Shown piece by piece: positions 23,475 to 32,364 of a stretch of 64,000 bases of DNA. The position numbers were made by a program, and so were the translations under genes. Under the pieces are notes generated by a model that saw only the letters and a list, made by a program, of their open reading frames with translations, did not search any database and was not told where the DNA came from. Numbering within the stretch: the first letter of the stretch is position 1; every line of letters starts with the position of its first letter. Source of the stretch: Neorhizobium alkalisoli (GTDB lineage Bacteria > Pseudomonadota > Alphaproteobacteria > Rhizobiales > Rhizobiaceae). Location: NCBI RefSeq assembly GCF_007829835.1, contig NZ_VIWP01000006.1, positions 62,001 to 126,000 of the forward strand. Direction: 5' to 3'.

Positions 23475-26400
23475 ATGTCTAGACGCGTGTTTTTCGGCTT
23501 GTCTGCTTTGGTTTTTGCCACACTTTCAGTAGCCTTTTCGCCGCTTCAGGCGGCAGACCGCAGAATAGAAACAACCCCCGACAGCGATTATGCCGGTTTC
23601 GACCTTCGAACCGTCAAGAATGTCACCCAGCCGCAATGCGAAGCCGCCTGCATCGGCGACAATGCCTGCCGCGCCTTCACCTATAATGTGAAGGCCAAGT
23701 GGTGCTTTCTGAAATCCGACTATGCGCAGATGAACAGTTTTGTCGGCGCCGTGGCCGGCAAGGTGGTGACGGCTGCTGCCACGATCGAGCCCGATATCGG
23801 TGCGGCACCCAAGCTTACCTTCCTCTCCGAAGACGTGCTGCAGCAGGCGCGCGAACAGAAGGACGGGCTGGAACTTGCCGATAACCAGAAGAGCTTTGGC
23901 CTCGAAGCACTGAAGACCGTTGCTCAGGCCGAACTTCTGAAGGGCAATGTCGATGTAGCGATCTACAATTACAAGGGCGCGCTCTCGATGGTGCCCGAGG
24001 ACGGCGCCCTGTGGATCGAGCTTGCCCGCGCGGCCGGCACGGCAAAGAACAATGGGACTGCCGATAGCGAAGGCACCCTTGCTGCCGTCAACGGTTATCT
24101 TCTGTCCCGCACAACGGCGACCCGCGCCGATGCGCTTGCCGTTCTTGGCGCGGCATTGGCGAAACAGCAGAGCTGGCGGCCGGCGCTGAATGCCTACAAG
24201 GCAAGCTTGGCGCTCGCCAATGCCCGCACCGTTCAGGCCGCCTATAACGACCTGCGCGAACGCCAGGGTTTTCGCGTCACCGACAATAGCGTCGACAATG
24301 ACAGCGCCAATCCGCGGATCTGCGTGCAGTTTTCCGAACCGCTGGTGAAGGCCGGTGTCGATTACGCACCTTATGTCGTGCTCGACGGCAAGGCGCCGAA
24401 GGCGATGGAAGCCAAGGACAATCAGATCTGCGTCGAAGGCCTGACCCATGGCCAGCGCTACAAGCTGTCGCTGCGCCGCGGCCTGCCGTCTTCGGTGGAT
24501 GAGCCGCTTCTTGCCCAGGTCGATCTCGACATCTACGTCAAGGACCGCTCGCCAATGGTGCGTTTTACGGGCGACAGCTTTGTGCTGCCCTCGACCGCAC
24601 GCCGCGGCATTCCGATCGTTTCGGTCAATACCGAGAAGGCCGATCTGAAACTCTACCGCGTCGGTGACCGCAATGTCGCCTCGCTGCTCGCCAATTCGCA
24701 GTTCCTCTCCCAGATGAGCGGCTATACGGCCGACCAGATCCAGGAAAACAGCGGCGAACTCGTGTGGAACGGCACGATCGATATCGGCCGCGAGCTGAAC
24801 AAGGACGTAGTCACCAGTTTCCCGGTCGACGAGGCGCTTCCGACCCGCAAGCCCGGCGTTTATGTGCTGACCGCTTCGGCCAGCAACAGCCATGGCGAGG
24901 AATGGGATACGAAGGCGACACAGTGGTTCGTCGTTTCCGATATCGGGCTGACCACCTATGCCGGCACGGACGGGCTGCATGTGTTTGCCCGCGCGCTCGG
25001 CAGCGCCAAGCCGATTGCCGGTGTCGATCTGCAGCTTCTGGCCAAGAACAATGAAATCCTCGGAACGGCCAAGACGGACAAGGATGGCACGGCCGTCTTC
25101 ACCGCCGGCCTGATGCGCGGCACGGCCGGCATGGTTCCGGCCGTGCTGACCGCGCAGAATGCGGGGCAGGATTACGTCTTCCTCGACATGACGCGGGCCG
25201 GGTTCGATCTGTCCGACCGCGGCGTCACCGGCCGTCCGGCGCCGGGCGCGATCGATATCCTGCCCTGGACCGAGCGCGGCATCTACCGCCCCGGCGAAAC
25301 GGTGCATGCGAGCGCGCTTGCCCGCAATATCGATGCCACTGCCATTCCCAACCTGCCGCTCACCTTCGTTTTCCTGCGCCCGGACGGCGTGGAAGACCGG
25401 CGCATGGTCAATAATGGTTCGCTCGGCGGTTACGCCCTCGATCTGCCGATCCTGCAGACCGCCATGCGCGGCACCTGGACGATGCAGATCTTTACCGATC
25501 CCAAGGGCACGGCGATTGCCGAAAAAACCTTCCTCGTCGATGATTTCGTGCCGGACCGGATCGAGTTCGACATGACGACCGAGGCCAAGGAAATCACCGT
25601 CGGCCAGCCGGTGCCGGTCAATATCGATGGGCGTTTCCTTTATGGTGCGCCAGCGGCGGGTCTTGGCCTCGAGGGCGAGGTTGCGCTGAAGCCTACCCGC
25701 ATCAACGCTGCCTTCCCCGGCTTCCAGTTCGGCCTTGCCGACGAGGAGGAAACCGAGGCCGTGCGGCAGACGCTGGATGCACTGGACGCCACCGACGAGG
25801 ACGGCAAGTCGACCTTCGATGCCGCGGTGACGGAAGCACCGTCGACGACCCAGTTCGTCAGCGCCGATATCGTCGTGCGCATGCAGGAAGCCGGTGGCCG
25901 TGCCGTCGAACGGTCCCTGACCCTGCCGGTCAAGGCGGATGGCGATCGGATCGGTATCAAGCCGGAGTTTTCGGGCGATCTCGCCGAAAACTCGACCGGC
26001 TCCTTCACCGTCATCCTCATCGATGCGGATGGCAAGCGGAAGTCGGCCAAAGGCCTGCCGTGGAAGCTGGTCAAGATCGATCAGGACTATCAGTGGTATC
26101 GTGATGGATCCGCCTGGCGCTATGAGCCGGTGAAGCGCACCAGCCAGGTTGCCAATGGTGTGGTGGATGTCACGACCGATGGTGGCAAGGTTTCCGCGCC
26201 CGTCACCTGGGGCAGCTACCGCCTCGAAATCGAGACCGCCGATATCGGCGGGCCGCAATCCAGCGTCGAGTTCGATGCGGGCTGGTTCGTCACCGCCTCT
26301 TCCACCGATACGCCGGATGCTCTGCAGATCGCGCTCGACAAGCCGAGCTACAAGATCGGCGAGACGGCAAAACTGAAGGTCTCATCGAAATATGCCGGCG

Positions 26401-28928
26401 AGCTGCTCATCGCCAATGGCGACGAGGCCCTGATTTCGGTCCAGACCGCAAGCGTCGCTGCCAATGGCGGCGAGGTGGAGATTCCCGTCACCGCCAATTG
26501 GGGTGCAGGTTCCTATGTCACCGCGACGCTCTATCGCCCCGGTACGGCGCAGGAAAGCCGCATGCCGATGCGGGCGATCGGTATTACCTGGCTGAAGGTC
26601 GATCCGGAAAACCGCGACCTGCAGGTTTCGATCGACGCGCCGGAAAAGACGCTGCCGCGCCAGCCGCTCGATATTTCCCTGAAAGTCGCCGGTGCCGGTG
26701 CCAATGAAGAGGCCTATGTCACGGTTGCTGCCGTCGATGTCGGTATTCTGAACCTCACCCGGTATGAACCGCCGGCTCCGGATGACTGGTATTTTGGCCA
26801 GCGCCGACTCGGCATCGAAATCCGCGATATCTATGGACGTCTGATTGATGGTTCGCTTGGCGCGACCAGAAAGCTGCGCACCGGTGGCGACGGCGGCATT
26901 TCGCTTCAGGCGAGCCCGCCCAAGGAAAAGCTGGTCGCCTTCTTCTCCGGCCCGATCAAGCTTGACGGGCAGGGCATGGCACATGTCTCCTTCGACATTC
27001 CGCAATTCAACGGCACGGCGCGCGTCATGGCGGTCGCCTGGTCGAAGACCGGCGTCGGGCATGGCGTCAAGGATGTGATCATCCGCGATCCGCTGGTCGT
27101 CACTGCCAGCCTGCCGCGCTTCCTGGCTCCCGGCGACGACAGCAATCTGCGTCTCGATATCGCCAATACCGATGCGCCAGCCGGTACCTACCAGCTGAAT
27201 GTCGCCACCACGCCGGCCGTCGCGGTCGGCCAGAGCGCCATCAAGCCGGTGACGCTGGCAGCCGGCGGGAAAGCCAGCATCACGCTGCCGCTGGTCGGCA
27301 TCCAGCCGGGCGATGGCGCGGTGACGGTGAAGCTCACGAATGACAGCGGCCTGTCGCTCGAACAGGTTCTCTATGTGCCGGTGCGGCCGGCAGCCATGCC
27401 GATCACCGAGAGGCGGCTGGTGGATTTGAAACCGGGCGCCAGCGTCACCGTCGATGCCAACCTGTTGGCCGGCAGCATCCTTCAGGGTGCTTCGGTCAGC
27501 GTTAATGTCAGCCGCTCGAACGCCTTCGATATTCCCGCACTTCTGATGAGCCTCGACCGTTATCCTTATGGCTGCGCCGAGCAGACGACGAGCCGTGCCT
27601 TGCCGCTTCTCTATCTCAGCGACATGGCGGTGCAGAACGGTCTGGCTGACGATATCGAGGTGAAGAAGCGCGTGCAGGACGCCATTTATCGTGTCCTGTC
27701 CTATCAGTCCTCGACGGGCAGTTTCGGTCTCTGGGGGCCGGATAGCGGCGATCTCTGGCTCGATTCCTACGTGACCGACTTCCTGTCACGGGCGCGCGAG
27801 CAGGGTTACGAAGTGCCGGACCAGGCGCTGGTTCAGGCGCTGGATAGCCTGCAGAACTCGCTCTCCTTCACCAACAATGTCCGCGATCAGGGCAATGAAA
27901 TGGCCTATGCGCTCTATGTTCTGGCGCGCAACCGAAAAGCATCGATCAGCGATCTCAGATATTACGCCGATACGTCGCTGAACGATTTCCCGACCCCACT
28001 TGCCAAGGCGCATATCGCCGCGGCCCTTTCGCTTTACGGCGATGCGCAGCGGGCGAAGACGATCTTTGCGGCTTCGCTGCAAATGTCACAGGATGCGCAG
28101 ATCCACAAAGTGAGCCTCACCCGCTCCGATTACGGCTCTTCGCTGCGGGATGGTGCGGCCGTTCTGGCGCTTGCCTCGGAAAGCCGGCCGGTTCCTGCCA
28201 TCGTGCCGGCACTTGCCGATATCGTTGCCAAGGAGTGGAATGCCAAGAAATATACCAGCACCCAGGAACAGACCTGGATGCTGCTCGCCGCCCGCGCCCT
28301 GCAGAATGGCGACAGCAACCTGAAACTCGCCGTCAACGGCGTCGATCATCAGGGCACGCTGATGTCGCAGATGAGCGGTGATGCGCTTCTCGACCATCCG
28401 CTGACTGTGACCAACAAGAGCGGCGACCCGCTCTCGGCGGCGATCACGACGGTTGCTGCCCCCGCCGAGCCGCTGCCGGCCGGTGGCGAAGGGTTCGAGA
28501 TCACCCGGACCTATTACAATATGGATGGCGAAGAGGTGAATATCAGCGAGGCCAAGCAGAACGAACGGTATGTCGTGGTGCTGAAGGTGCATGAGACCAA
28601 TGACTGGCCGTCGCGCATCGTCGTCACCGACCTTCTGCCGGCAGGGCTCGAGATCGACAATCCGAGCATCGTCAGCAGCGCCAGCCTTGCGAATTTCGAC
28701 TGGATCGAGGACGTGACGGCGGCTCATACGGAGTTCCGCAACGACCGTTTTGTTGCCGCCTTCAACCGTTCGGCTTCAGACAATCGCGAGATCAACCTTG
28801 CCTATGTGGTTCGTGCGGTGACACCGGGCGCTTATGATCATCCGGCCGCACAGGTGGATGACATGTATCGGCCGCAGTTTTCGGCGCGCACAGCGGCGGG
28901 CAAGATGGAGGTGGTTGCGGCGCAGTGA
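23475..28928 (+). CDS. Alpha-2-macroglobulin family protein with N-terminal PAN/Apple domain (YfhM-like)
   Basis: About 1817 residues from the ATG at 23475, supported by a GGGGGGAG ribosome site 4-11 nt upstream; an in-frame ATG at 23442 lacks one. A Sec signal peptide ends near SPLQA-ADRR with no lipobox, so the protein is probably soluble in the periplasm, unlike lipoprotein YfhM of E. coli. Next comes a PAN/Apple-like domain with four cysteines (QPQCEAACIGDNACRAF...KWCFLK), a helical repeat region, and MG/bait domains. The thioester motif GCAEQ is intact (Cys1367), and a C-terminal receptor-like domain follows. Bacterial A2Ms trap proteases; with PBP1C downstream, as in E. coli, the pair is thought to repair and defend the cell wall. 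Confidence 0.92.
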   Translation: MSRRVFFGLSALVFATLSVAFSPLQAADRRIETTPDSDYAGFDLRTVKNVTQPQCEAACIGDNACRAFTYNVKAKWCFLKSDYAQMNSFVGAVAGKVVTAAATIEPDIGAAPKLTFLSEDVLQQAREQKDGLELADNQKSFGLEALKTVAQAELLKGNVDVAIYNYKGALSMVPEDGALWIELARAAGTAKNNGTADSEGTLAAVNGYLLSRTTATRADALAVLGAALAKQQSWRPALNAYKASLALANARTVQAAYNDLRERQGFRVTDNSVDNDSANPRICVQFSEPLVKAGVDYAPYVVLDGKAPKAMEAKDNQICVEGLTHGQRYKLSLRRGLPSSVDEPLLAQVDLDIYVKDRSPMVRFTGDSFVLPSTARRGIPIVSVNTEKADLKLYRVGDRNVASLLANSQFLSQMSGYTADQIQENSGELVWNGTIDIGRELNKDVVTSFPVDEALPTRKPGVYVLTASASNSHGEEWDTKATQWFVVSDIGLTTYAGTDGLHVFARALGSAKPIAGVDLQLLAKNNEILGTAKTDKDGTAVFTAGLMRGTAGMVPAVLTAQNAGQDYVFLDMTRAGFDLSDRGVTGRPAPGAIDILPWTERGIYRPGETVHASALARNIDATAIPNLPLTFVFLRPDGVEDRRMVNNGSLGGYALDLPILQTAMRGTWTMQIFTDPKGTAIAEKTFLVDDFVPDRIEFDMTTEAKEITVGQPVPVNIDGRFLYGAPAAGLGLEGEVALKPTRINAAFPGFQFGLADEEETEAVRQTLDALDATDEDGKSTFDAAVTEAPSTTQFVSADIVVRMQEAGGRAVERSLTLPVKADGDRIGIKPEFSGDLAENSTGSFTVILIDADGKRKSAKGLPWKLVKIDQDYQWYRDGSAWRYEPVKRTSQVANGVVDVTTDGGKVSAPVTWGSYRLEIETADIGGPQSSVEFDAGWFVTASSTDTPDALQIALDKPSYKIGETAKLKVSSKYAGELLIANGDEALISVQTASVAANGGEVEIPVTANWGAGSYVTATLYRPGTAQESRMPMRAIGITWLKVDPENRDLQVSIDAPEKTLPRQPLDISLKVAGAGANEEAYVTVAAVDVGILNLTRYEPPAPDDWYFGQRRLGIEIRDIYGRLIDGSLGATRKLRTGGDGGISLQASPPKEKLVAFFSGPIKLDGQGMAHVSFDIPQFNGTARVMAVAWSKTGVGHGVKDVIIRDPLVVTASLPRFLAPGDDSNLRLDIANTDAPAGTYQLNVATTPAVAVGQSAIKPVTLAAGGKASITLPLVGIQPGDGAVTVKLTNDSGLSLEQVLYVPVRPAAMPITERRLVDLKPGASVTVDANLLAGSILQGASVSVNVSRSNAFDIPALLMSLDRYPYGCAEQTTSRALPLLYLSDMAVQNGLADDIEVKKRVQDAIYRVLSYQSSTGSFGLWGPDSGDLWLDSYVTDFLSRAREQGYEVPDQALVQALDSLQNSLSFTNNVRDQGNEMAYALYVLARNRKASISDLRYYADTSLNDFPTPLAKAHIAAALSLYGDAQRAKTIFAASLQMSQDAQIHKVSLTRSDYGSSLRDGAAVLALASESRPVPAIVPALADIVAKEWNAKKYTSTQEQTWMLLAARALQNGDSNLKLAVNGVDHQGTLMSQMSGDALLDHPLTVTNKSGDPLSAAITTVAAPAEPLPAGGEGFEITRTYYNMDGEEVNISEAKQNERYVVVLKVHETNDWPSRIVVTDLLPAGLEIDNPSIVSSASLANFDWIEDVTAAHTEFRNDRFVAAFNRSASDNREINLAYVVRAVTPGAYDHPAAQVDDMYRPQFSARTAAGKMEVVAAQ

Positions 28929-28950
28929 GTTTGTTCTTGCTGCGGACGTG

Positions 28951-29088
28951 TCCCTTACCCTAGCCCTCTCCCCGCTTGCGGGGAGAGGGGACTTGCCCCA
29001 TGCGGCGGTTGAGAGAGACCGAGCGAGTGCGGCATTCCCTTCTCCCCGTCGGGACGGGGAGAAGGTCCCGGCAGGGGGATGAGGGGCC
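28951..29088 (+). repeat. Double-hairpin intergenic repeat, left copy (inverted partner at 31331-31467)
   Basis: Two perfect 12-bp hairpins about 48 nt apart: CCCTCTCCCCGC-TT-GCGGGGAGAGGG (28964-28989) and CCTTCTCCCCGT-CGGG-ACGGGGAGAAGG (29038-29065), ending GGGGGATGAGGGGCC. The whole 138-bp block is homologous, in reverse orientation, to the block downstream of pbpC. It resembles rhizobial intergenic mosaic elements. Confidence 0.85.
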
Positions 29089-29130
29089 ATTTTCTTCAAG
29101 GCTTCCGGTATTAAAGACATAAGACCCAAC

Positions 29131-31212
29131 ATGAAACTCAGGTGGAAACTCACGATCGGCCTTTGCACCTGCCTCATCCTGGCAGCCGGCGCCGTCGTGG
29201 GCCTCTCCGCCGCCGATCACGCCTTTCCGCCGCCGCTCGAAGACGCCAACCTCGTCTCCAAGGAAGTGCTCGATACCAATGGCGACCTTTTGCGCGCCTT
29301 CGCCACCCGCGAAGGCCGTTGGCGGCTGAAGACCGGGATCGAGGATGTCGATCCACGTTTCGTGCAGATGTTGATCGCCTATGAAGACCGACGTTTTTAC
29401 GAGCATGACGGCGTCGATTTTCGCGCGCTTGGACGGGCGGCATTCCAGCTCGTTAGCAATGGCCATATCGTATCCGGTGCCTCGACGCTCTCCATGCAGG
29501 TCGCGCGGCTGATCGAGCCGCGACAGACACGGTCGCTGTCGGCAAAGGTCCTGCAATTGGTGCGGGCCGTGCAGATCGAACGCCGGCTCAGCAAAAAGCA
29601 AATTCTTGAACTCTATCTCACCCATGCACCTTATGGTGGTAATCTCGAAGGTGTGCGGGCGGCAAGCCTTGCCTATTTCGGCAAGGAGCCGCGACGGCTG
29701 ACAATTGCGGAAGCGGCCCTGCTGGTGGCGCTGCCGCAATCACCGGAGGGACGCCGGCCGGACCGGCATGCGACGATCGCCCGCGCTGCCCGCGAACGGG
29801 TGCTGACACGCCCTGCCGTGGCGGAGGTGACCGGCGAGGGCGAGGCAGAGCGGGCTGCGCATGACGGCCTTCCTGGCCGACGCATGCAGTTGCCGGCCTA
29901 TGCGCCGCATCTGGCGGAAGCGGCGATCCGAAAGCAGCCGAAGCTGGAGCGTTATCAGACCACGCTGAGACGCAGCGTGCAGCAGGGGCTGGAGCAGGTG
30001 GCGCGCGATGCGGCGAGCCGGCTCAGCCCAAAAGTCTCGGTGGCGATGGTGATGGCCGACGCGGCGACCGGCGCCATTATCGGCGAGGTCGGCTCGGCGG
30101 ATTATTTTGATGCCAGCCGCTCGGGCTGGATCGACATGACGCGGGTGTTTCGCTCGCCGGGATCAACGCTGAAACCTTTTATCTACGGGCTTGCCTTCGA
30201 GCAGGGGCTGGTCTCGCAGGAGACGATCATCGAGGACCGGCCGGCCGACTTTTTCGGCTATCGCCCAAAGAATTTCGACATGAGTTATCAGGGTGACGTG
30301 ACGGTGCGGCAGGCGCTGCAACTGTCGCTCAACGTGCCGGCGGTGAGGCTTCTCGATGCGGTCGGGCCGGCGCGGCTGATGATCCGGTTTCGGCGGGCGG
30401 AGGTGAAACCTGTGCTGCCGCCCAATGAGGCGCCGGGGCTGGCGATCGGGCTCGGGGGTCTCGGGATCACGCTAAAAGATCTCGTGCAGGCCTATGCGGC
30501 GCTCGCCAATCGCGGCCAGCCGGTCCGGCTCGGCAACGGGATCGAGGACCAGCCCGGCATGATCGATGGCGAGCCGCTGCTGGAGCCGCAGGCGGTGTGG
30601 AATGTGGCGGATATCCTGTCCGACGTCGTGGCACCTGTCGGCAGCCGGCGGCTCGGCATCGCCTACAAGACCGGCACGAGCTACGGTTATCGCGATGCCT
30701 GGTCGGTCGGGTTCGACGGGCGCTATGTGATCGGTGTCTGGGTCGGGCGGCCGGATAATGGCGCGGTGCCGGGTATTTCAGGTTTCCAGACCGCAGCGCC
30801 GATCCTGTTCGAAGCCTTCCAAAAGTCCGGCATCGGCATCACGTCTCTGCCGCCGGCGCCTTCGGGTGCGGTACATATCACCCAGTCCGAGCTGCCGATC
30901 AGCCAGAGGCGGTTTTCTATGACTGCAAGCGGCCTGATCTCCGCCTCGACACGGGAGCCGGCGCCGCAGATCGTTTATCCGCCTGAAGGGGCAAGGGTGG
31001 ATCTCGGAGCGCGGTCCGGAGAAATTTCGCCGCTGGTGCTGAAACTGCAGGGCGGGCGGGCGCCGTTTCGCTGGCTTGCGAATGGTCGGCCGCTGACGGA
31101 TCTTTCGCGGCGCCGGACGAGCGAATGGACGCCGGATGGGGCGGGGTATTCGACGCTGACGGTGATTGACTCGGCTGGACGGGCTGCGAGTGTCAGGGTG
31201 TTTGTGGAGTGA
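29131..31212 (+). CDS. pbpC: Penicillin-binding protein 1C
   Basis: 693-residue bifunctional class A PBP anchored by one N-terminal helix (residues 8-28). The glycosyltransferase domain (GT51) has the catalytic EDRRFYEHDGVD motif (Glu85) and the GASTLSMQ(V)AR block. The transpeptidase domain has SxxK as S345-T-L-K348, SxN as SLN, and K513-T-G. The C-terminal ~100 residues form the small BiPBP_C domain typical of PBP1C. It polymerises and cross-links peptidoglycan in the periplasm. It follows the alpha-2-macroglobulin gene by 202 bp, but a large hairpin repeat lies between, so co-transcription may be only partial. No good ribosome site precedes the ATG. Confidence 0.93.
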   Translation: MKLRWKLTIGLCTCLILAAGAVVGLSAADHAFPPPLEDANLVSKEVLDTNGDLLRAFATREGRWRLKTGIEDVDPRFVQMLIAYEDRRFYEHDGVDFRALGRAAFQLVSNGHIVSGASTLSMQVARLIEPRQTRSLSAKVLQLVRAVQIERRLSKKQILELYLTHAPYGGNLEGVRAASLAYFGKEPRRLTIAEAALLVALPQSPEGRRPDRHATIARAARERVLTRPAVAEVTGEGEAERAAHDGLPGRRMQLPAYAPHLAEAAIRKQPKLERYQTTLRRSVQQGLEQVARDAASRLSPKVSVAMVMADAATGAIIGEVGSADYFDASRSGWIDMTRVFRSPGSTLKPFIYGLAFEQGLVSQETIIEDRPADFFGYRPKNFDMSYQGDVTVRQALQLSLNVPAVRLLDAVGPARLMIRFRRAEVKPVLPPNEAPGLAIGLGGLGITLKDLVQAYAALANRGQPVRLGNGIEDQPGMIDGEPLLEPQAVWNVADILSDVVAPVGSRRLGIAYKTGTSYGYRDAWSVGFDGRYVIGVWVGRPDNGAVPGISGFQTAAPILFEAFQKSGIGITSLPPAPSGAVHITQSELPISQRRFSMTASGLISASTREPAPQIVYPPEGARVDLGARSGEISPLVLKLQGGRAPFRWLANGRPLTDLSRRRTSEWTPDGAGYSTLTVIDSAGRAASVRVFVE

Positions 31213-31220
31213 GGAGCGAT

Positions 31221-31257
31221 CCGGCGAAGCCGGAGTAATCGATCCAGTGGATCGATT
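31221..31257. repeat. Short palindromic element directly after pbpC
   Basis: CCGGC-GAA-GCCGG (31221-31233) is followed by a perfect 21-bp palindrome with arms AATCGATCCA / TGGATCGATT around one central base (31237-31257). It starts 9 bp after the pbpC stop. It looks like part of another rhizobial intergenic repeat family, so nearly the whole 31213-31503 interval is repeat DNA and holds no gene. Confidence 0.65.
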
Positions 31258-31330
31258 GCAGCGACGAACGCCCGGAGCGCAAGCGGAGGGCTGGGCGGTC
31301 CGGCCTTACCTGTTGCATGGGTCGAAGCAG

Positions 31331-31467
31331 CCCCTCATCCGGCTGCCGCCACCTTCTCCCCGCACGCGGGGAGAAGGGATATGCCGCACCGGCCGCCGCT
31401 TCTCTCCAACCTCGCGTGAGGCAAGCCCCCTCTCCCCGCATGCGGGGAGAGGGTTAGGGTGAGGGGC
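31331..31467 (-). repeat. Double-hairpin intergenic repeat, right copy (inverted relative to 28951-29088)
   Basis: Hairpins CCTTCTCCCCGC-AC-GCGGGGAGAAGG (31352-31377) and CCCTCTCCCCGC-AT-GCGGGGAGAGGG (31428-31453). Read on the minus strand the block begins GCCCCTCACCCTAACCCTC and ends GGATGAGGGG, matching the left copy through both stems and much of the spacer. It lies between pbpC and the 3' end of dppF, 37 bp past the dppF stop. Confidence 0.85.
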
Positions 31468-31503
31468 AGTTTGCAGGTTGGACGGTGCTGAAAGCTTTCA
31501 GCC

Positions 31504-32364
31504 TCAAGCCGCCTTGCCAGCCTTCTTCTTCGCAACCCGTTCGCGGATCGAATCCACGTCGGCCTTCGGCGTCGCCTTGAACAGCGTGCGCGTATACTCG
31601 TGCTTCGGATCCGAAAACACCTCGTCGCGCGTGCCGTATTCGACCGCTTCGCCAAAATACATCACCATCACTTCGTCGGCGATGTAGCGCACGACCGACA
31701 GGTCGTGGCTGATGAAGACGTAGGTCAGGCCGAATTCGTCCTGCAGGTCGGCGAGCAGGTTCAGGACCTGGGCCTGGACCGAGAGGTCGAGTGCGGAAAC
31801 CGGTTCGTCGAGGACGAGCAGTTTCGGGTTCATCATCAGCGCGCGGGCAATCGCGATACGCTGGCGCTGGCCGCCGGAGAACATGTGCGGGTAGCGGTTA
31901 TAATGTTCCGGGCCGAGACCGACCTTCTTCAGCATCTCGTTGGCGCGGTCGCGCCGTTCGGAGGCCGGCATGTCGGTGTTGATGGCCAGCGGCTCACCAA
32001 GCACGTCGCCGATCTTCTGGCGCGGGTTGAGCGAGCCATAGGGGTTCTGGAAGACGATCTGCACCTTCTGGCGCATTTCCTGGGTCAGGTGGCCAGGGCG
32101 GGTATCGACCTTCTTGCCTTCGATCATCAGATCGCCGGAGGTCGGCTCGTCGATGAAGGTGATCATGCGGGCGAGCGTGGACTTGCCGCAGCCGCTCTCG
32201 CCGACGATCGCCAGCGTCTTGCCGCGCTCCAGGCTGAAGGAGACGCCCTTCACCGCATGGACGATCTTCTTCGGCTTGAAGAGGCCGCCCGGCAGCTCGT
32301 AATCGCGCTTCATGTTGCGGATTTCGAGCATCGTATCCTGGGTCATCGTGTCTTTTACAGTCAT
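31504..32364 (-). CDS. dppF: Dipeptide ABC transporter ATP-binding protein DppF
   Basis: 286-residue ABC ATPase of the oligopeptide/dipeptide class. Walker A is GESGCGKST, Q-loop VFQNPYGSLNPR, signature SGGQRQR, Walker B LLVLDEPVSALD and H-loop SHDLSV. The C-terminal oligopeptide/dipeptide-transporter extension (YFGEAVEYGTRDEVF...HEYTRTL) is present but lacks the cysteine cluster seen in some homologues. The ATG overlaps the dppD stop (ATGA). It is the last gene of the leftward dppABCDF operon. The pair DppD-DppF powers import of di- and tripeptides, and in related systems of heme or 5-aminolevulinate. Confidence 0.9.
   Translation of the reverse strand: MTVKDTMTQDTMLEIRNMKRDYELPGGLFKPKKIVHAVKGVSFSLERGKTLAIVGESGCGKSTLARMITFIDEPTSGDLMIEGKKVDTRPGHLTQEMRQKVQIVFQNPYGSLNPRQKIGDVLGEPLAINTDMPASERRDRANEMLKKVGLGPEHYNRYPHMFSGGQRQRIAIARALMMNPKLLVLDEPVSALDLSVQAQVLNLLADLQDEFGLTYVFISHDLSVVRYIADEVMVMYFGEAVEYGTRDEVFSDPKHEYTRTLFKATPKADVDSIRERVAKKKAGKAA

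Noticed and set aside
23526..26258. Open frame of 910 codons opposite the alpha-2-macroglobulin gene
   Set aside because: Antisense shadow of a high-GC gene; no recognisable domain and no start signals.
31166..31462. 98-codon open frame after pbpC
   Set aside because: It starts inside pbpC and is made almost entirely of palindromic repeat sequence.
28951..31467. Composite transposon around pbpC
   Set aside because: The flanking inverted repeats carry no transposase and look like non-coding intergenic mosaic repeats; no target-site duplication was evident.
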